In this document: positions 1 to 8,793 of the stretch, in pieces
How positions within the stretch are numbered: the first letter of the stretch is position 1
How the letters are laid out: the number at the start of each line of letters is the position of its first letter
Source of the DNA: Mesorhizobium waimense
Lineage (GTDB): Bacteria > Pseudomonadota > Alphaproteobacteria > Rhizobiales > Rhizobiaceae
Reading direction: 5' to 3'
DNA: 64,000 nucleotides
Assembly (NCBI RefSeq): GCF_003601975.1
Contig: NZ_QZWZ01000011.1
Coordinates: 1 to 64,000, forward strand
Translations under genes and position numbers: made by a program
Notes under the pieces: model-generated
Told to the model about the DNA's origin: nothing
Databases searched by the model: none
The model's input: only the letters and a program-made list of their open reading frames with translations

Positions 1-1551
1 ATCGTCGGCAGCGGCATCAATGCCCTGGTCTGCGCGGCGATGCTTGGCGGCAAGGGTGCGAAGGTGCTCGTGCTCGAACGCAACGACCGCATCGGCGGCT
101 GCATGCGCACCGAGGAGATCACGGCGCCCGGCTTCATCCATGACGTGATGGCGACGACTTTCGTCCTGTTCATCACCTCGCCGGCCTTTGCCGCTCTGGG
201 CAAGGATCTGGCGCGGCATGGGCTGGAGTTCTGCCATACCGCGACGCCCACCGGTGTGCTGCGGCCGGACGGCAACCATGCCGTGCTCAGCACCGACCGC
301 GCCGCCAACATCGCCGCGATCAACGCGATTGCGGCAGGCGACGGCGATCGTCACGGCAGCGATGTCGGTGGCATCGAGCGCAATGCCGGCCTGTTGTTCG
401 GCCTGCTTGGCGGCGCCCTGTGGTCCTATCCGACGGCCAAAATGCTGGCTGGCGACGCCTGGCGGCGCGGCCCGCGCGGTCTTGCCGCCTTTTTCGGCGA
501 GGCGCTGGTGTCGGCGCGCGGCTGGCTGGAAAGCACCTATCAATCCGACACCATCCGCGCGCTCTGGGCGCCCTGGGTGCTGCACGCCGGCCTTGGTCCG
601 GAGGATGCGTTTTCCGGCCAGATCGCCAAGGTCATCGCCTTCGCGCTGGAGGCGGCCGGCGCGCCGATCGTCAAGGGCGGGGCCAGGAACCTGCTTTCGG
701 CCTTCGAGGCGCTGATCGCCGAGCAAGGCGGCGTGATCTCTACAGAATCCGACGTTGACTCGATCATCCTTGACAGAGGCCGCGCCACCGGCGTGCGGCT
801 GGCTTCGGGAGAGACGGTCCACGCAAGGAAGAGCGTCATCTGCTCGGTCACGCCGACCCAGCTCTACGGGCGGCTGCTCGGCAAGGATGCGCCGGAGGCT
901 GCCACTGAAGCCGTGCAGAACTATCGCTATGGCAAGGGCAACTTCCAGATCCACTATGCCCTGAACAAGCCGCCCGCCTGGCGCGGCGGCGGGCTGGACA
1001 AAGTCGCGCTGTTGCACCTGACGCCGGGGCTCGATGGCGTCTCCAAAGCCTGCAACGAGGCGGTGCGCGGCCTTTTGCCGGAGGTGCCGACCATCTGCGT
1101 CGGCCAGCCGCACGCGCTCGATTCTTCGCGCTGTCCGGACGGCAAGGCGATCCTGTGGCTGCAACTGCCCGAGGCGCCGCGCCACATCAAGGGCGATGCC
1201 GCTGGCAAGCTACAGGTCCGGGCCGACGGGCAATGGACCGAAGCGCTGCGCGAGGCCTATGCCGATCGCGCCGAGGCGATCCTTGCCAACCATATCGACG
1301 GGTTCAGGGAGAGCGTCATCGCGCGGCGCGCCTATTCGCCGGCCGACCTCGAAGGGATGAACATCAACCTGGTCGGCGGCGATCCCTATGGCGGCTCCTC
1401 GACCATCGACCAGTCGTTCCTGTGGCGGCCGTTCAAGGCCAGCCGCAACCACCACACCGGCATCAAAAACCTCTACCACATCGGCGCCTCGACCCATCCC
1501 GGTGCCGGCCTCAGCGGCGGGTCCGGCTACCTGCTGGCAGGGAGGCTGTGA
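1..1551 (+). CDS. NAD(P)/FAD-dependent oxidoreductase, phytoene-desaturase-like (5' end outside window)
   Basis: The reading frame is open from base 1 and begins inside a dinucleotide-binding motif (GSGINALVCAAML), so only a short N-terminal piece is missing. The next strand ends in LVLERNDRIGG, the FAD-ribose acidic pattern. The C-terminus carries HIGASTHPGAGLSGGSGYL, typical of phytoene desaturase/CrtI-like and retinol-saturase-like flavoproteins. About 516 residues are visible. The substrate cannot be read from the sequence. The gene ends in TGA overlapping the ATG of the MarR gene by one base, so the two are probably co-transcribed and translationally coupled. With iorAB downstream, a role in oxidation of an organic acid or aromatic compound is possible, but that is inference. 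Confidence 0.85.
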   Translation: MVGSGINALVCAAMLGGKGAKVLVLERNDRIGGCMRTEEITAPGFIHDVMATTFVLFITSPAFAALGKDLARHGLEFCHTATPTGVLRPDGNHAVLSTDRAANIAAINAIAAGDGDRHGSDVGGIERNAGLLFGLLGGALWSYPTAKMLAGDAWRRGPRGLAAFFGEALVSARGWLESTYQSDTIRALWAPWVLHAGLGPEDAFSGQIAKVIAFALEAAGAPIVKGGARNLLSAFEALIAEQGGVISTESDVDSIILDRGRATGVRLASGETVHARKSVICSVTPTQLYGRLLGKDAPEAATEAVQNYRYGKGNFQIHYALNKPPAWRGGGLDKVALLHLTPGLDGVSKACNEAVRGLLPEVPTICVGQPHALDSSRCPDGKAILWLQLPEAPRHIKGDAAGKLQVRADGQWTEALREAYADRAEAILANHIDGFRESVIARRAYSPADLEGMNINLVGGDPYGGSSTIDQSFLWRPFKASRNHHTGIKNLYHIGASTHPGAGLSGGSGYLLAGRL

Positions 1552-2033
1552 TGGAACAGAGCGTCTCCGAAAAACGCCAGCGCATCTCGACCCTCGGCGA
1601 GATCGGCCTGCAGCAATTCGCGCCCTATCTGATGAACCGCATCATGGGTCGCTATAACGCCACCTTGCGTGAGGATTTCCGCAAGCAGGGCCTGACCATT
1701 CCGCAGGTGCGCACGCTGGCCGTGCTGTCTGTCGCCGACGGCGTCACGGTCAACGACCTCTCGGTCTACACGGTGATCGAGCAGTCGACGCTCAGCCGCA
1801 CGCTCGACACGCTGGAAGGGCAGGGCCTGGTGCGGCGCGAGCAGGGCGTCACCGACAGCCGCTTCCGCCATGTGTTCCTGACCGAAGATGGCCGCGCCCT
1901 GTTCGCGCGCGCCTGGCCGGCCATGCATGACGCCTTCGAAGCCATGTTCGACGGCGTCGACGATGCCGAATATGCCGCGCTCATCGCCACGCTTTTGAAG
2001 ATGCTGAAGAACATCCGCAAGCACGACATCTAG
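1551..2033 (+). CDS. MarR family transcriptional regulator
   Basis: 160-residue protein with a winged helix-turn-helix of MarR type. The recognition region reads VNDLSVYTVIEQSTLSRTLD, followed by the wing LVRREQGVTDSRFRHVFLTE, and flanking helices would form the dimer interface. The frame stays open far upstream, but the ATG at 1551 overlaps the stop of the preceding oxidoreductase by one base and gives the usual MarR length, so that start is chosen. It lies 46 bases ahead of iorA. By analogy with the family it probably represses its own operon and responds to a small aromatic or phenolic ligand; no operator was identified. Confidence 0.9.
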   Translation: MEQSVSEKRQRISTLGEIGLQQFAPYLMNRIMGRYNATLREDFRKQGLTIPQVRTLAVLSVADGVTVNDLSVYTVIEQSTLSRTLDTLEGQGLVRREQGVTDSRFRHVFLTEDGRALFARAWPAMHDAFEAMFDGVDDAEYAALIATLLKMLKNIRKHDI

Positions 2034-2079
2034 ACCTACGCGCCGCCAGCGCCGGGCGGCAACGGAAGGAGTAGAAAAA

Positions 2080-4233
2080 ATGGCCGAACGGTCTTTTGCC
2101 AAGGAAGTCGAAAAGCTGAGGCTCGGCGATGGCGAGGAGTTTGCCGGCGAGGGCATCCTCGCCATCACCAAGGCGCTGCTGCAATGCGGCGTCGGCTATG
2201 TCGGCGGCTATCAGGGCGCGCCGATCAGCCATCTGATGGACGTGCTGGCCGATGCGCAGGACATTCTGGGTGAACTCGGCGTACATTTCGAGGCGAGCGC
2301 CTCGGAAGCCACCGCCACCGCCATGCTGGCGGCCTCGGTGCATTATCCGATCCGCGGTGCCGCCACTTTCAAGTCGACCGTCGGCACCAATGTCGCCTCG
2401 GATGCACTGGCCAACCTCGCGTCGGGCGGGGTCACCGGCGGCGCGCTAATCATCGTCGGCGAAGACTATGGCGAGGGCTCCTCGATCATGCAGGAGCGCA
2501 GCCACGCCTTCGCCATGAAGAGCCAGGTCTGGCTGCTCGATCCGCGCCCCGATTTGCCGTCGATCGTCAAGGCGGTGGAAGACGGCTTCGAACTGTCGGA
2601 GGCCTCCAACACGCCGGTCATGCTGCAGGTCCGTATCCGCTGCTGCCATGTGCATGGTCATTTCATCGCCAAGGACAACAAGCGGCCGCCAATGTCGGTG
2701 GCCGATGCGCTCGACGCGCCGCGCCGCGACACAGGCCGCATCGTGCTGCCGCCCGCCTCCTTCCTGCATGAGAAGGAGAAGGTGCAAAAACGCTGGCCGG
2801 CGGCGGTCGCTTTCATCCGCAAGAACAGGATCAACGAGATCTTTGGATCGGACCATGGCTCGGTCGGCATCGTCATGCAGGGTGGCATGTACAATGCGGT
2901 CATCCGTGCGCTGCAGCGCCTCAACCTCGCCGACACCTATGGCGATACCGACGTGCCGCTCTATGTGCTCAACGCCGTCTATCCGCTGATCGACGACGAA
3001 TTCCTGTCCTTCTGCGAGGGCAAGCAGGCCGTGCTGGTCGTCGAGGAAGGCCAGCCCAACTACATCGAGCAGGCTTTTGCCGCCATGCTGCACAAGGCCG
3101 GGCGCGGCACCAGGCTGGTCGGCAAGGAACATCTGCCGATGGCCGGCGAATATACCGGCCAGGTCATGCTCGACGGCATCGGCTCGTTCCTGCGCGCCGA
3201 GGCGCCGCATCTGCTGCCTGGCGAAGTGCGCGCGCCGAACAAATCAGGCGAAGGCGTCGACACCGCCGATTTGATCAATGTCGTTCCAGGACGACCGCCC
3301 GGTTTCTGCATCGGCTGCCCGGAGCGGCCGATCTTTGCCGCGACAAAGCTGGTCGAGCAGGAACTCGGCAAGCACCACATCGCCTCCGACATCGGCTGCC
3401 ATCTGTTCTCGATCATGCCGCCCTTCGAGCTCGGCGCCACCACCATGGGCTACGGGCTGGGGCCGGCCTCGGCTTCGGCCTTCAATTCGCCCGATGCCAA
3501 GCGCCGCTCGATCTCCTTCGTCGGCGACGGCGGCTTCTGGCACAACGGCCTGACCTCGTCGATCGGCAATGCGGTGTTCAACAAGAACGACGGCGTCATC
3601 GTCATCGTCGACAATTTCTACTCGGCCGCCACCGGAGGCCAGGACATTCTTTCGTCCCGCGCCGGCAACAAGACCAAATCGACCAAGCATCCGATCACCG
3701 AAGCAGTGAAGGGCATGGGCGTCAAATGGCTGCGCCACATCGACCGCACCTATGATGTCGGCAAGATGCAGGCCACGTTGCGCGAGGCGCTAACCACCGA
3801 GGAAAAGGGGCCGAAGGTCATCGTCGCCTCGTCGGAATGCATGCTCAACCGCCAGCGCCGCGAGAAGCCGTTGGTCGACAAGGCGATCAAGGGCGGCGAG
3901 CGGGTGGTGAAGCCGAAATTCGGCGTCGACGAGGACATCTGCACCGGCGACCATGCCTGCATGCGGCTTTCCGGCTGCCCGTCACTGTCGGTGAAGTCGC
4001 TCGACGATCCGCTGCGCGACGATCCGGTCGCGCATATCGACCAGAACTGCGTCGGCTGCGGCAATTGCGGCGAGGTGGCGGATGCGGCGGTGCTCTGCCC
4101 ATCCTTTTACCGCGCCGATGTCGTGCACAACCCAAACCGCTGGGATCGCTTCCTCGAAAGCACGCGCCGCGCGGTGATCGGCCTCCTCCAGCGGCGCCGC
4201 GAAAGCCGCCGTTTGATGTTCGCCGATGCTTGA
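2080..4233 (+). CDS. iorA: Indolepyruvate ferredoxin oxidoreductase, alpha-type subunit
   Basis: 717-residue thiamine-pyrophosphate enzyme that oxidatively decarboxylates aryl-pyruvates to the acyl-CoA, passing electrons to ferredoxin. The pyrimidine-binding domain is N-terminal. A TPP motif starting GDGGFWHNG lies near residue 481 and ends at the DN of VIVDNFYS. The C-terminus has a two-cluster ferredoxin-like domain (about residues 620-675) with CTGDHAC, SGCPS and CVGCGNCG. A strong ribosome site (GGAAGGAG) precedes the ATG. The stop overlaps the start of iorB by 8 bases. Whether indolepyruvate is the true substrate cannot be told; phenylpyruvate or other 2-oxoacids are possible. Confidence 0.9.
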   Translation: MAERSFAKEVEKLRLGDGEEFAGEGILAITKALLQCGVGYVGGYQGAPISHLMDVLADAQDILGELGVHFEASASEATATAMLAASVHYPIRGAATFKSTVGTNVASDALANLASGGVTGGALIIVGEDYGEGSSIMQERSHAFAMKSQVWLLDPRPDLPSIVKAVEDGFELSEASNTPVMLQVRIRCCHVHGHFIAKDNKRPPMSVADALDAPRRDTGRIVLPPASFLHEKEKVQKRWPAAVAFIRKNRINEIFGSDHGSVGIVMQGGMYNAVIRALQRLNLADTYGDTDVPLYVLNAVYPLIDDEFLSFCEGKQAVLVVEEGQPNYIEQAFAAMLHKAGRGTRLVGKEHLPMAGEYTGQVMLDGIGSFLRAEAPHLLPGEVRAPNKSGEGVDTADLINVVPGRPPGFCIGCPERPIFAATKLVEQELGKHHIASDIGCHLFSIMPPFELGATTMGYGLGPASASAFNSPDAKRRSISFVGDGGFWHNGLTSSIGNAVFNKNDGVIVIVDNFYSAATGGQDILSSRAGNKTKSTKHPITEAVKGMGVKWLRHIDRTYDVGKMQATLREALTTEEKGPKVIVASSECMLNRQRREKPLVDKAIKGGERVVKPKFGVDEDICTGDHACMRLSGCPSLSVKSLDDPLRDDPVAHIDQNCVGCGNCGEVADAAVLCPSFYRADVVHNPNRWDRFLESTRRAVIGLLQRRRESRRLMFADA

Positions 4234-5800
4234 CCACAATGCCCCATTGCGCCCGAAGGCGGGCGCCCATGACGACGATCGCGTCATCAAGCTCGCGGTG
4301 CTGGCGGTCGGCGGCCAGGGCGGCGGCGTGCTGGCCGACTGGATCACCGACGTCGCCGAGCGCAATGGCTACGTCGCGCAGTCGACCTCGGTCGCCGGCG
4401 TTGCCCAGCGCACCGGCGCGACGATCTACTATGTCGAGATGGCCCGCGACACCGGCCGCCTGCCGGTCTTTGCGCTGTCGCCGTCGCAGGGCGACGTCGA
4501 CATACTGATCGCCGCCGAGCTGATGGAGGCAGGCCGGGCTATCATCAGGGGCTTCGTCACGCCCGAGCGCACGACGCTGATCACCTCGTCGCACCGCATC
4601 GCCGCTGTGTCGGAAAAGATCGAGCCCGGCGACGGCCGCGCCTCGTCTGAGAAGGTGCACGCGACGGCAGAGGCCGCCGCCAAACGCTTCATCGCCTTCG
4701 ACATGGAAAAGATCGCCGCTGACAACGGCACGATGATCTCGGCCAGCCTGCTCGGCGCGCTGGCTGGCTCTGGCGCGCTGCCGTTCACCCGCGAAAGCTA
4801 CGAGCAGGCGATCGGCGCCGGCGGCCGTGGCGCGAAAGCCAGCCTCGCCGCCTTCGCCGCCGCCTATGATCGCGCGCGCGGCATTACCGGCGCTGCGCCC
4901 TCGGGCGAAATGGCCGAGATGCCGGCCGCTCCAGAAGCCGGTTCCGGCTTGGCGGCGAAGGTGAGCGGGCCGGAAAGTCTCTTGCAGGGCTGGCAGCAGC
5001 TGGCTGCTCGCATCGATGCTTTGCCGACGCCTGTGCGCGACATGGCGCTGCGCGGCCTGAAGAAAATCGTCGACTTTCAGGACATCGCCTATGGCGGCGA
5101 ATATCTCGACCGTCTGGACAGGGCCGTCGCGCTGGATGATGCCGGGCATGGCTATGCGCTGTCGATCGCTGCGGCAAAGCATCTCGCCAACGCGATGTGC
5201 TACGACGACATGATCCGCGTCGCCGATCTCAAGACCCGTTCGACCCGCGACAGCCGTGTGCGCCGTGAGATCGGCGTCAAGGACGGAACTGTCCTGCAGG
5301 TGACCGAATATTTCCATCCGCGCATCGAGGAGTTCTGCGGCACGCTGCCGGCGGGGCTGGGCAGCTACATCGAAAGCCGGCCAAGACTCGCCGCCTTCCT
5401 CGACCGCCGCATCAACCGCGGCCGCCACATCCGCACCGACAGCTTTGCCGGCTTTACAGCGCTCTGGTTCATCGGCGGCCTGCGCCGCTGGCGGCGCCGC
5501 CTGCTGCGCCACAAGGTGGAGGCCGAGCATCTGGAGCGCTGGTATGACCTGGCACTCGGCAATGTGTCCGCTGACTACGCGCTCGCCGTCGAGATCCTGA
5601 ACTGCCGCCGGCTGATCAAGGGTTATAGCGACACCCACACCCGCGCCCAGTCGAAATTCGATCGCGTGCTGTCAGCACTCGATTTGGTTCGGGGCCGGCC
5701 AGATGCCGCCGACTGGATAAGACGGCTGCGCGAAGCGGCTCTGAAGGACGAGAAGGGCGACATGCTCGACGGCGCTCTGAAGACCGTGGCGTCCTTGTAG
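4226..5800 (+). CDS. iorB: Indolepyruvate ferredoxin oxidoreductase, beta-type subunit with long C-terminal extension
   Basis: 524 residues. The first ~210 match the 2-oxoacid:ferredoxin oxidoreductase gamma/catalytic fold, with AVGGQGGGVLADWI followed by STSVAGVAQRTGATIYYVEM. Archaeal IorB ends about there; this protein adds ~310 residues, matching the long proteobacterial form whose extra domain (DUF6537-like) has no assigned role. The ATG at 4226 lies inside the last codons of iorA, so the subunits are translationally coupled. It should form the alpha-beta complex in the cytoplasm. No Fe-S motif is visible in the extension, so the clusters are expected in IorA. Confidence 0.85.
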   Translation: MLDHNAPLRPKAGAHDDDRVIKLAVLAVGGQGGGVLADWITDVAERNGYVAQSTSVAGVAQRTGATIYYVEMARDTGRLPVFALSPSQGDVDILIAAELMEAGRAIIRGFVTPERTTLITSSHRIAAVSEKIEPGDGRASSEKVHATAEAAAKRFIAFDMEKIAADNGTMISASLLGALAGSGALPFTRESYEQAIGAGGRGAKASLAAFAAAYDRARGITGAAPSGEMAEMPAAPEAGSGLAAKVSGPESLLQGWQQLAARIDALPTPVRDMALRGLKKIVDFQDIAYGGEYLDRLDRAVALDDAGHGYALSIAAAKHLANAMCYDDMIRVADLKTRSTRDSRVRREIGVKDGTVLQVTEYFHPRIEEFCGTLPAGLGSYIESRPRLAAFLDRRINRGRHIRTDSFAGFTALWFIGGLRRWRRRLLRHKVEAEHLERWYDLALGNVSADYALAVEILNCRRLIKGYSDTHTRAQSKFDRVLSALDLVRGRPDAADWIRRLREAALKDEKGDMLDGALKTVASL

Positions 5801-5962
5801 CAACGGATCCTGCTGCCTCAAACTGATCGGCGAAATAGCTGGTGCCGCAGCCGCACCTCCCTTGCCGCCTGTGGTTCGCCCGCCCGGCTCGTGCTATCGT
5901 ATTTCTGGGAGACGGCGGACGCGCCGTGAGCGCCCGAACGATCCCCATTGTGGGAGGAACCA

Positions 5963-6256
5963 ATGGCTTACTACGTATTGCTGTCGAATTTCACAGATCA
6001 AGGTATCAAGAGCATCAAGGACACCCAGAAGCGTGCCGAGGCTTTCAAGGCGATGGCCAGCAAGAGCGGCGTCAAGGTTCACACGCTGTTGTGGACGCTT
6101 GGTCAGTATGACGTCGTGACGATTGCAGAAGCCGACGACGAGATTGCTGCCACCGCACTCGCCTTATCAATCGCATCGGTGGGCAACATCAGAACACAGA
6201 CATTGAGGGCTTTCGACGCGGCAGATATGGCCAAGATCCTGGCAAAGATGGCCTGA
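5963..6256 (+). CDS. GYD domain-containing protein
   Basis: 97-residue protein beginning MAYYVLLSNFTDQGIKSIKD, with the pattern of the GYD family (small ferredoxin-like alpha/beta proteins named for a conserved Gly-Tyr-Asp; here GQYDVVTIAEADDE). Function in the family is unknown. An in-frame TTG lies at 5948, but the ATG at 5963 has a good GGGAGGA ribosome site and is preferred. The 162-base gap after iorB and the terminator that follows suggest a single-gene unit. Confidence 0.8.
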   Translation: MAYYVLLSNFTDQGIKSIKDTQKRAEAFKAMASKSGVKVHTLLWTLGQYDVVTIAEADDEIAATALALSIASVGNIRTQTLRAFDAADMAKILAKMA

Positions 6257-6338
6257 CCGCCACTGAGCTACCTGCGCAGGCGATTGAAGCCGGCCGCCGA
6301 GCCGAACGGCGGCAGGCCTGTCTGTTTTCCCTCAAGCG

Positions 6339-6365
6339 AAAACCCCGGCGCGTGGCCGGGGTTTT
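6339..6365 (+). terminator. Rho-independent terminator after GYD gene
   Basis: A 10-bp perfect inverted repeat (AAAACCCCGG / CCGGGGTTTT) with a short GCGCGTGG-type loop, ending in a run of T. It lies about 80 bases after the GYD stop and just before the IS481 insertion point. Confidence 0.8.
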
Positions 6366-6394
6366 GGCGACCTCGCGAAGGCGCAGGCATTGTA

Positions 6395-6400
6395 GCTAGT
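6395..6400. repeat. Target-site duplication, left copy (GCTAGT)
   Basis: GCTAGT directly abuts the left terminal repeat of the insertion and is repeated exactly at 7432-7437. IS481 is known to target NCTAGN hexamers, which this fits. Confidence 0.85.
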
Positions 6401-7348
6401 TGTGGAGCCTCAACAGGTTGTCCTCGGTAAGACCGAGTCGGCTGATGGGTGGTTTTGAGCCGATACTGCCATGCGGTCTATGCCAATTGTAGCGGTGAAG
6501 CCATCGTGGCAGTTCGGCGGTGCGTTCGTCTGAGGTGTTGTAGGCGCGCGCATAGGCCCATTCGCGCAAGTTTGTCTGAATGAAGCGCTCGGCTTTCCCG
6601 TTGGTTCTGGGAGTATAAGGCTTGGTGAAGATCTGGCGCAGGCCGAGACGTTTGCAGGCTGCCCGGAAAGTCTTTGACCGGTAGCAGGAACCGTTGTCGG
6701 TCATTACCCGCTGCACTCGGAAACCGAGGCTGGCGTAATAAGCAACGGCGGCCCGAGGAAGGCGACAGCGCTCTGCTTGCGTTGGTCGGGCATGACCTGG
6801 ACGAAAGCGACACGCGAAGCATCGTCGATGCAGACATGGACGAACTCCCAGCCGATGCCAAGGTGACGATTAACCATGCCAGTTTGTCGTCCGGTGATGC
6901 GATGTCCGACAGAGCCGATCCGGCCGAGCTTCTTGATATCAAGATGGATGAGCTCGCCGGGATGCTCCCGCTCATAGCGGCGCACGGGTTCTGGCTCCAA
7001 GGTGCTCAGCTTGTTCAAGCCCAGTCGGCGCAGAACACGGCTGACAGTCGCTGGCGAGACGCCGGCCTCAGCGGCGATCTGTTTGCCCGTCCAGCGCTGG
7101 CGGCGCCGTCGTTCGATGGTCTCGATAATCGCTGCAGGCGTCGGCTGGCGCAGCCGATGCGGCCGGGATGAGCGATCCTGCAACCCTGTCAAGCCTTCGC
7201 GGCGATATCGGTCGACCCACTTCCGAACCGTCCGCGGGCAGACGCCTGCGGCTTCGGCGACGGCCTGCGGCGTCTGCCCGCTCTCGACCTGCCTTACAAT
7301 TCGCTCTCGACCGCGTGGCGTCAGCCGGGCATTCTTATGGACGTTCAT
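6396..7348 (-). pseudogene. IS481-family transposase, frameshifted
   Basis: The N-terminal part (7348 down to about 6755) has a helix-turn-helix (QAVAEAAGVCPRTVRKWVDR), a second HTH (AAEAGVSPATVSRVLRRLG) and the first catalytic Asp in LIHLDIKKLGRIG. The rest continues in another frame with VMTDNGSCYRS (second Asp) and TPRTNGKAERFIQT (catalytic Glu). Restoring one base near 6755-6756 joins them as FLRAAVAYYASLGF-RVQRVMTDNG, so a single-base deletion broke the gene. The TAG stop (6398-6396) lies in the duplicated target CTAG, not in the element. IS481 transposases are not known to need programmed frameshifting. Confidence 0.9.
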
Positions 7349-7431
7349 CCGGTCCTCCGAGAATCACTGAAGCTTCGACAACCTCAGCTTTCCCGGTCTG
7401 GATCGGATGGACAACCTACTGAAAGCTCACA
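6401..7431 (-). mobile_element. IS481-family insertion sequence, 1031 bp
   Basis: The ends are imperfect inverted repeats of about 23 bp: left 6401-6423 starts TGTGGAGCCTC and ends AGGTTGTCC; right 7409-7431, read on the minus strand, starts TGTGAGCTTTC and ends AGGTTGTCC. Both resemble the IS481 terminus (TGTGAAG...AGGTTGT). Identical GCTAGT hexamers flank the element. Its length matches IS481 (about 1.05 kb). The single transposase gene is frameshifted, so this copy should not move by itself. No second copy lies in the window. Confidence 0.93.
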
Positions 7432-7437
7432 GCTAGT
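7432..7437. repeat. Target-site duplication, right copy (GCTAGT)
   Basis: Exact copy of 6395-6400, directly after the right terminal repeat of the IS481-family element. Confidence 0.85.
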
Positions 7438-7542
7438 CCTGTCTTCGCCTGCGAGAGCAGCGGCCCAAATGACGAATATGTGATGGTCTCGTTCACCCGG
7501 CATTCAGCCCGTCCGATGGTATTTTCGTCGCGGGGGTGAACC

Positions 7543-7824
7543 ATGGAGACCACAGTCATGCTCACCAAACACATCCTGCCTCTCGCATTGGCGGCTGGCA
7601 CTTTGATGCTATCCGCCGCCGGCTCGCAGGCCATGCCGATGGCCAAGCCCACCGCCGCCTCGCTCCCCATAGAATCTGTCGGCTGGAGATGCGGTCCCCG
7701 CTGGCACGTCAACAGGTGGGGCAATTGCGTGCCGAACCGGTATGTAAGGATCCGGCCCATCCGCCATTGGCATCCCGGTTTCCGGTACCACCACCGCTGG
7801 CATGCAGGCTATTGGGCCTGGTAG
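7543..7824 (+). CDS. Small secreted GCG_CRPN-like protein
   Basis: 93-residue protein with a clear signal peptide (ILPLALAAGTLMLSAAGSQA). The mature part has WRCGPRWHVNRWGNCVPN, with two Cys and a Gly/Asn/Arg-rich context recalling the GCG_CRPN domain, followed by a His/Trp/Arg-rich tail. Such proteins are common in rhizobia, and their function is unknown. The first ATG at 7543 and an ATG at 7558 are both possible; the second gives MLTKHILPL, a neater signal peptide. It is monocistronic and lies about 110 bases beyond the IS element. Confidence 0.7.
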   Translation: METTVMLTKHILPLALAAGTLMLSAAGSQAMPMAKPTAASLPIESVGWRCGPRWHVNRWGNCVPNRYVRIRPIRHWHPGFRYHHRWHAGYWAW

Positions 7825-8068
7825 GCGCTGAGCGGATTTCCGGAGGACGCCCGCGTCGGAAACGGCGCGAGCGCTGCGCAGGCTGTTCTCGAAAATGGCC
7901 GGAAATCAAGCTCGGAAAGTGCCGACACTAAGGGAGCGCCCCCAAAGTCCGCCATCTCTGTGCTATAGTGCAATTTCAACACGCACAGGAAGTATGTGCC
8001 GAACACGGGCTGGAGCCCTAAGTACCGCCGCGTTTCCATTACTGGATGACCCGCGAGGAGGATCAAGG

Positions 8069-8743
8069 ATGTCCGACCGCACCCACGTAGGCCCTCTACA
8101 ACTGGGCGAAACGGCGCCCAATTTCGTGCTCGACGCGATTACCCGCGAGGGCACAATCGCTATCGACGATTTCCGTGGCGAGAAACCAGTGCTGGTTGGG
8201 CTGTATCGAGGTCTCCATTGTCCTTTTTGCAGGCGTCATATCGCGACGATTTCGCTGCTCACCCCAGCCCTCAACGAGAAGGGCATCGAAAGCCTGACAG
8301 TGGTCAACACGCCCATCGAGCGGGCGCGCCTCTATCTCCGGTACCATCCGATGCTCGGCCTGCTCGCGGCATCCGATCCGAAGCGGACTTCACACCGCGC
8401 CTTTGGATTGCCGAATATGCAGATCACCGAAGACGAGAGCGCATGGCCGCAAAAGGTCTCAATGAGCGATGTGAAGGCGATGCGGGTCAACGTGCCGGGC
8501 GAAATGCCTGAGCCGATGGATCCGTTTGCCACGCTCGAATATCTGAACAAAAAAGACAATTACGGTATCACTGAAGCGGACCAGCAAATGATGGCGACCG
8601 GCGTGGGCCAGCTCATGGGCCAGTTCCTGCTCGACCGCAACGGCGTCGTTCGCTGGACGTTCTCCGAGGTTTTCGATGGCGGCTTGGGCGCCCACCCGAA
8701 CTCTGAGGCGATGATGTCGGTCGCGTCGCATATTGGTCAGTAG
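8069..8743 (+). CDS. Peroxiredoxin-like (AhpC/TSA redoxin) family protein
   Basis: 224-residue protein with a thioredoxin fold: LGETAPNFVLDAITREG (strand and turn of the redoxin family), then VLVGLYRGLHCPFCRRH with a CxxC pair at about C51 and C54. The CPFC pair differs from the single peroxidatic Cys of AhpC and suggests a thiol-disulfide or peroxidase role in the cytoplasm; no signal peptide is present. The frame is open from 7895, but ATG 8069 has a strong GAGGAGG site. The 244 bases upstream (7825-8068) show no other gene. It stands alone between the IS element and the phage remnant. Confidence 0.8.
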   Translation: MSDRTHVGPLQLGETAPNFVLDAITREGTIAIDDFRGEKPVLVGLYRGLHCPFCRRHIATISLLTPALNEKGIESLTVVNTPIERARLYLRYHPMLGLLAASDPKRTSHRAFGLPNMQITEDESAWPQKVSMSDVKAMRVNVPGEMPEPMDPFATLEYLNKKDNYGITEADQQMMATGVGQLMGQFLLDRNGVVRWTFSEVFDGGLGAHPNSEAMMSVASHIGQ

Positions 8744-8793
8744 CGGCGCAGTGCGCTGAGCGGGTGCACGGATAGCAGGTGTTATGCAAACCG

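Noticed and set aside
1155..1550. Possible N-terminal extension of the MarR protein
   Set aside because: It would overlap the oxidoreductase gene fully, and the Arg/Pro-rich residues are typical of an out-of-frame reading.
3887..5638. 583-codon open frame on the minus strand opposite iorA/iorB
   Set aside because: No start signals or recognisable domains; it mirrors the high-GC codon pattern of the genes on the plus strand.
5839..5848. TGGTGCCGC, a 9-base match to the tRNA-Thr 3' end, as a possible attachment site
   Set aside because: The match stops after 9 bases and is expected by chance in GC-rich DNA.
6740..6770. Programmed frameshift in the IS481-family transposase
   Set aside because: No slippery sequence is present, and the family normally has one continuous frame.
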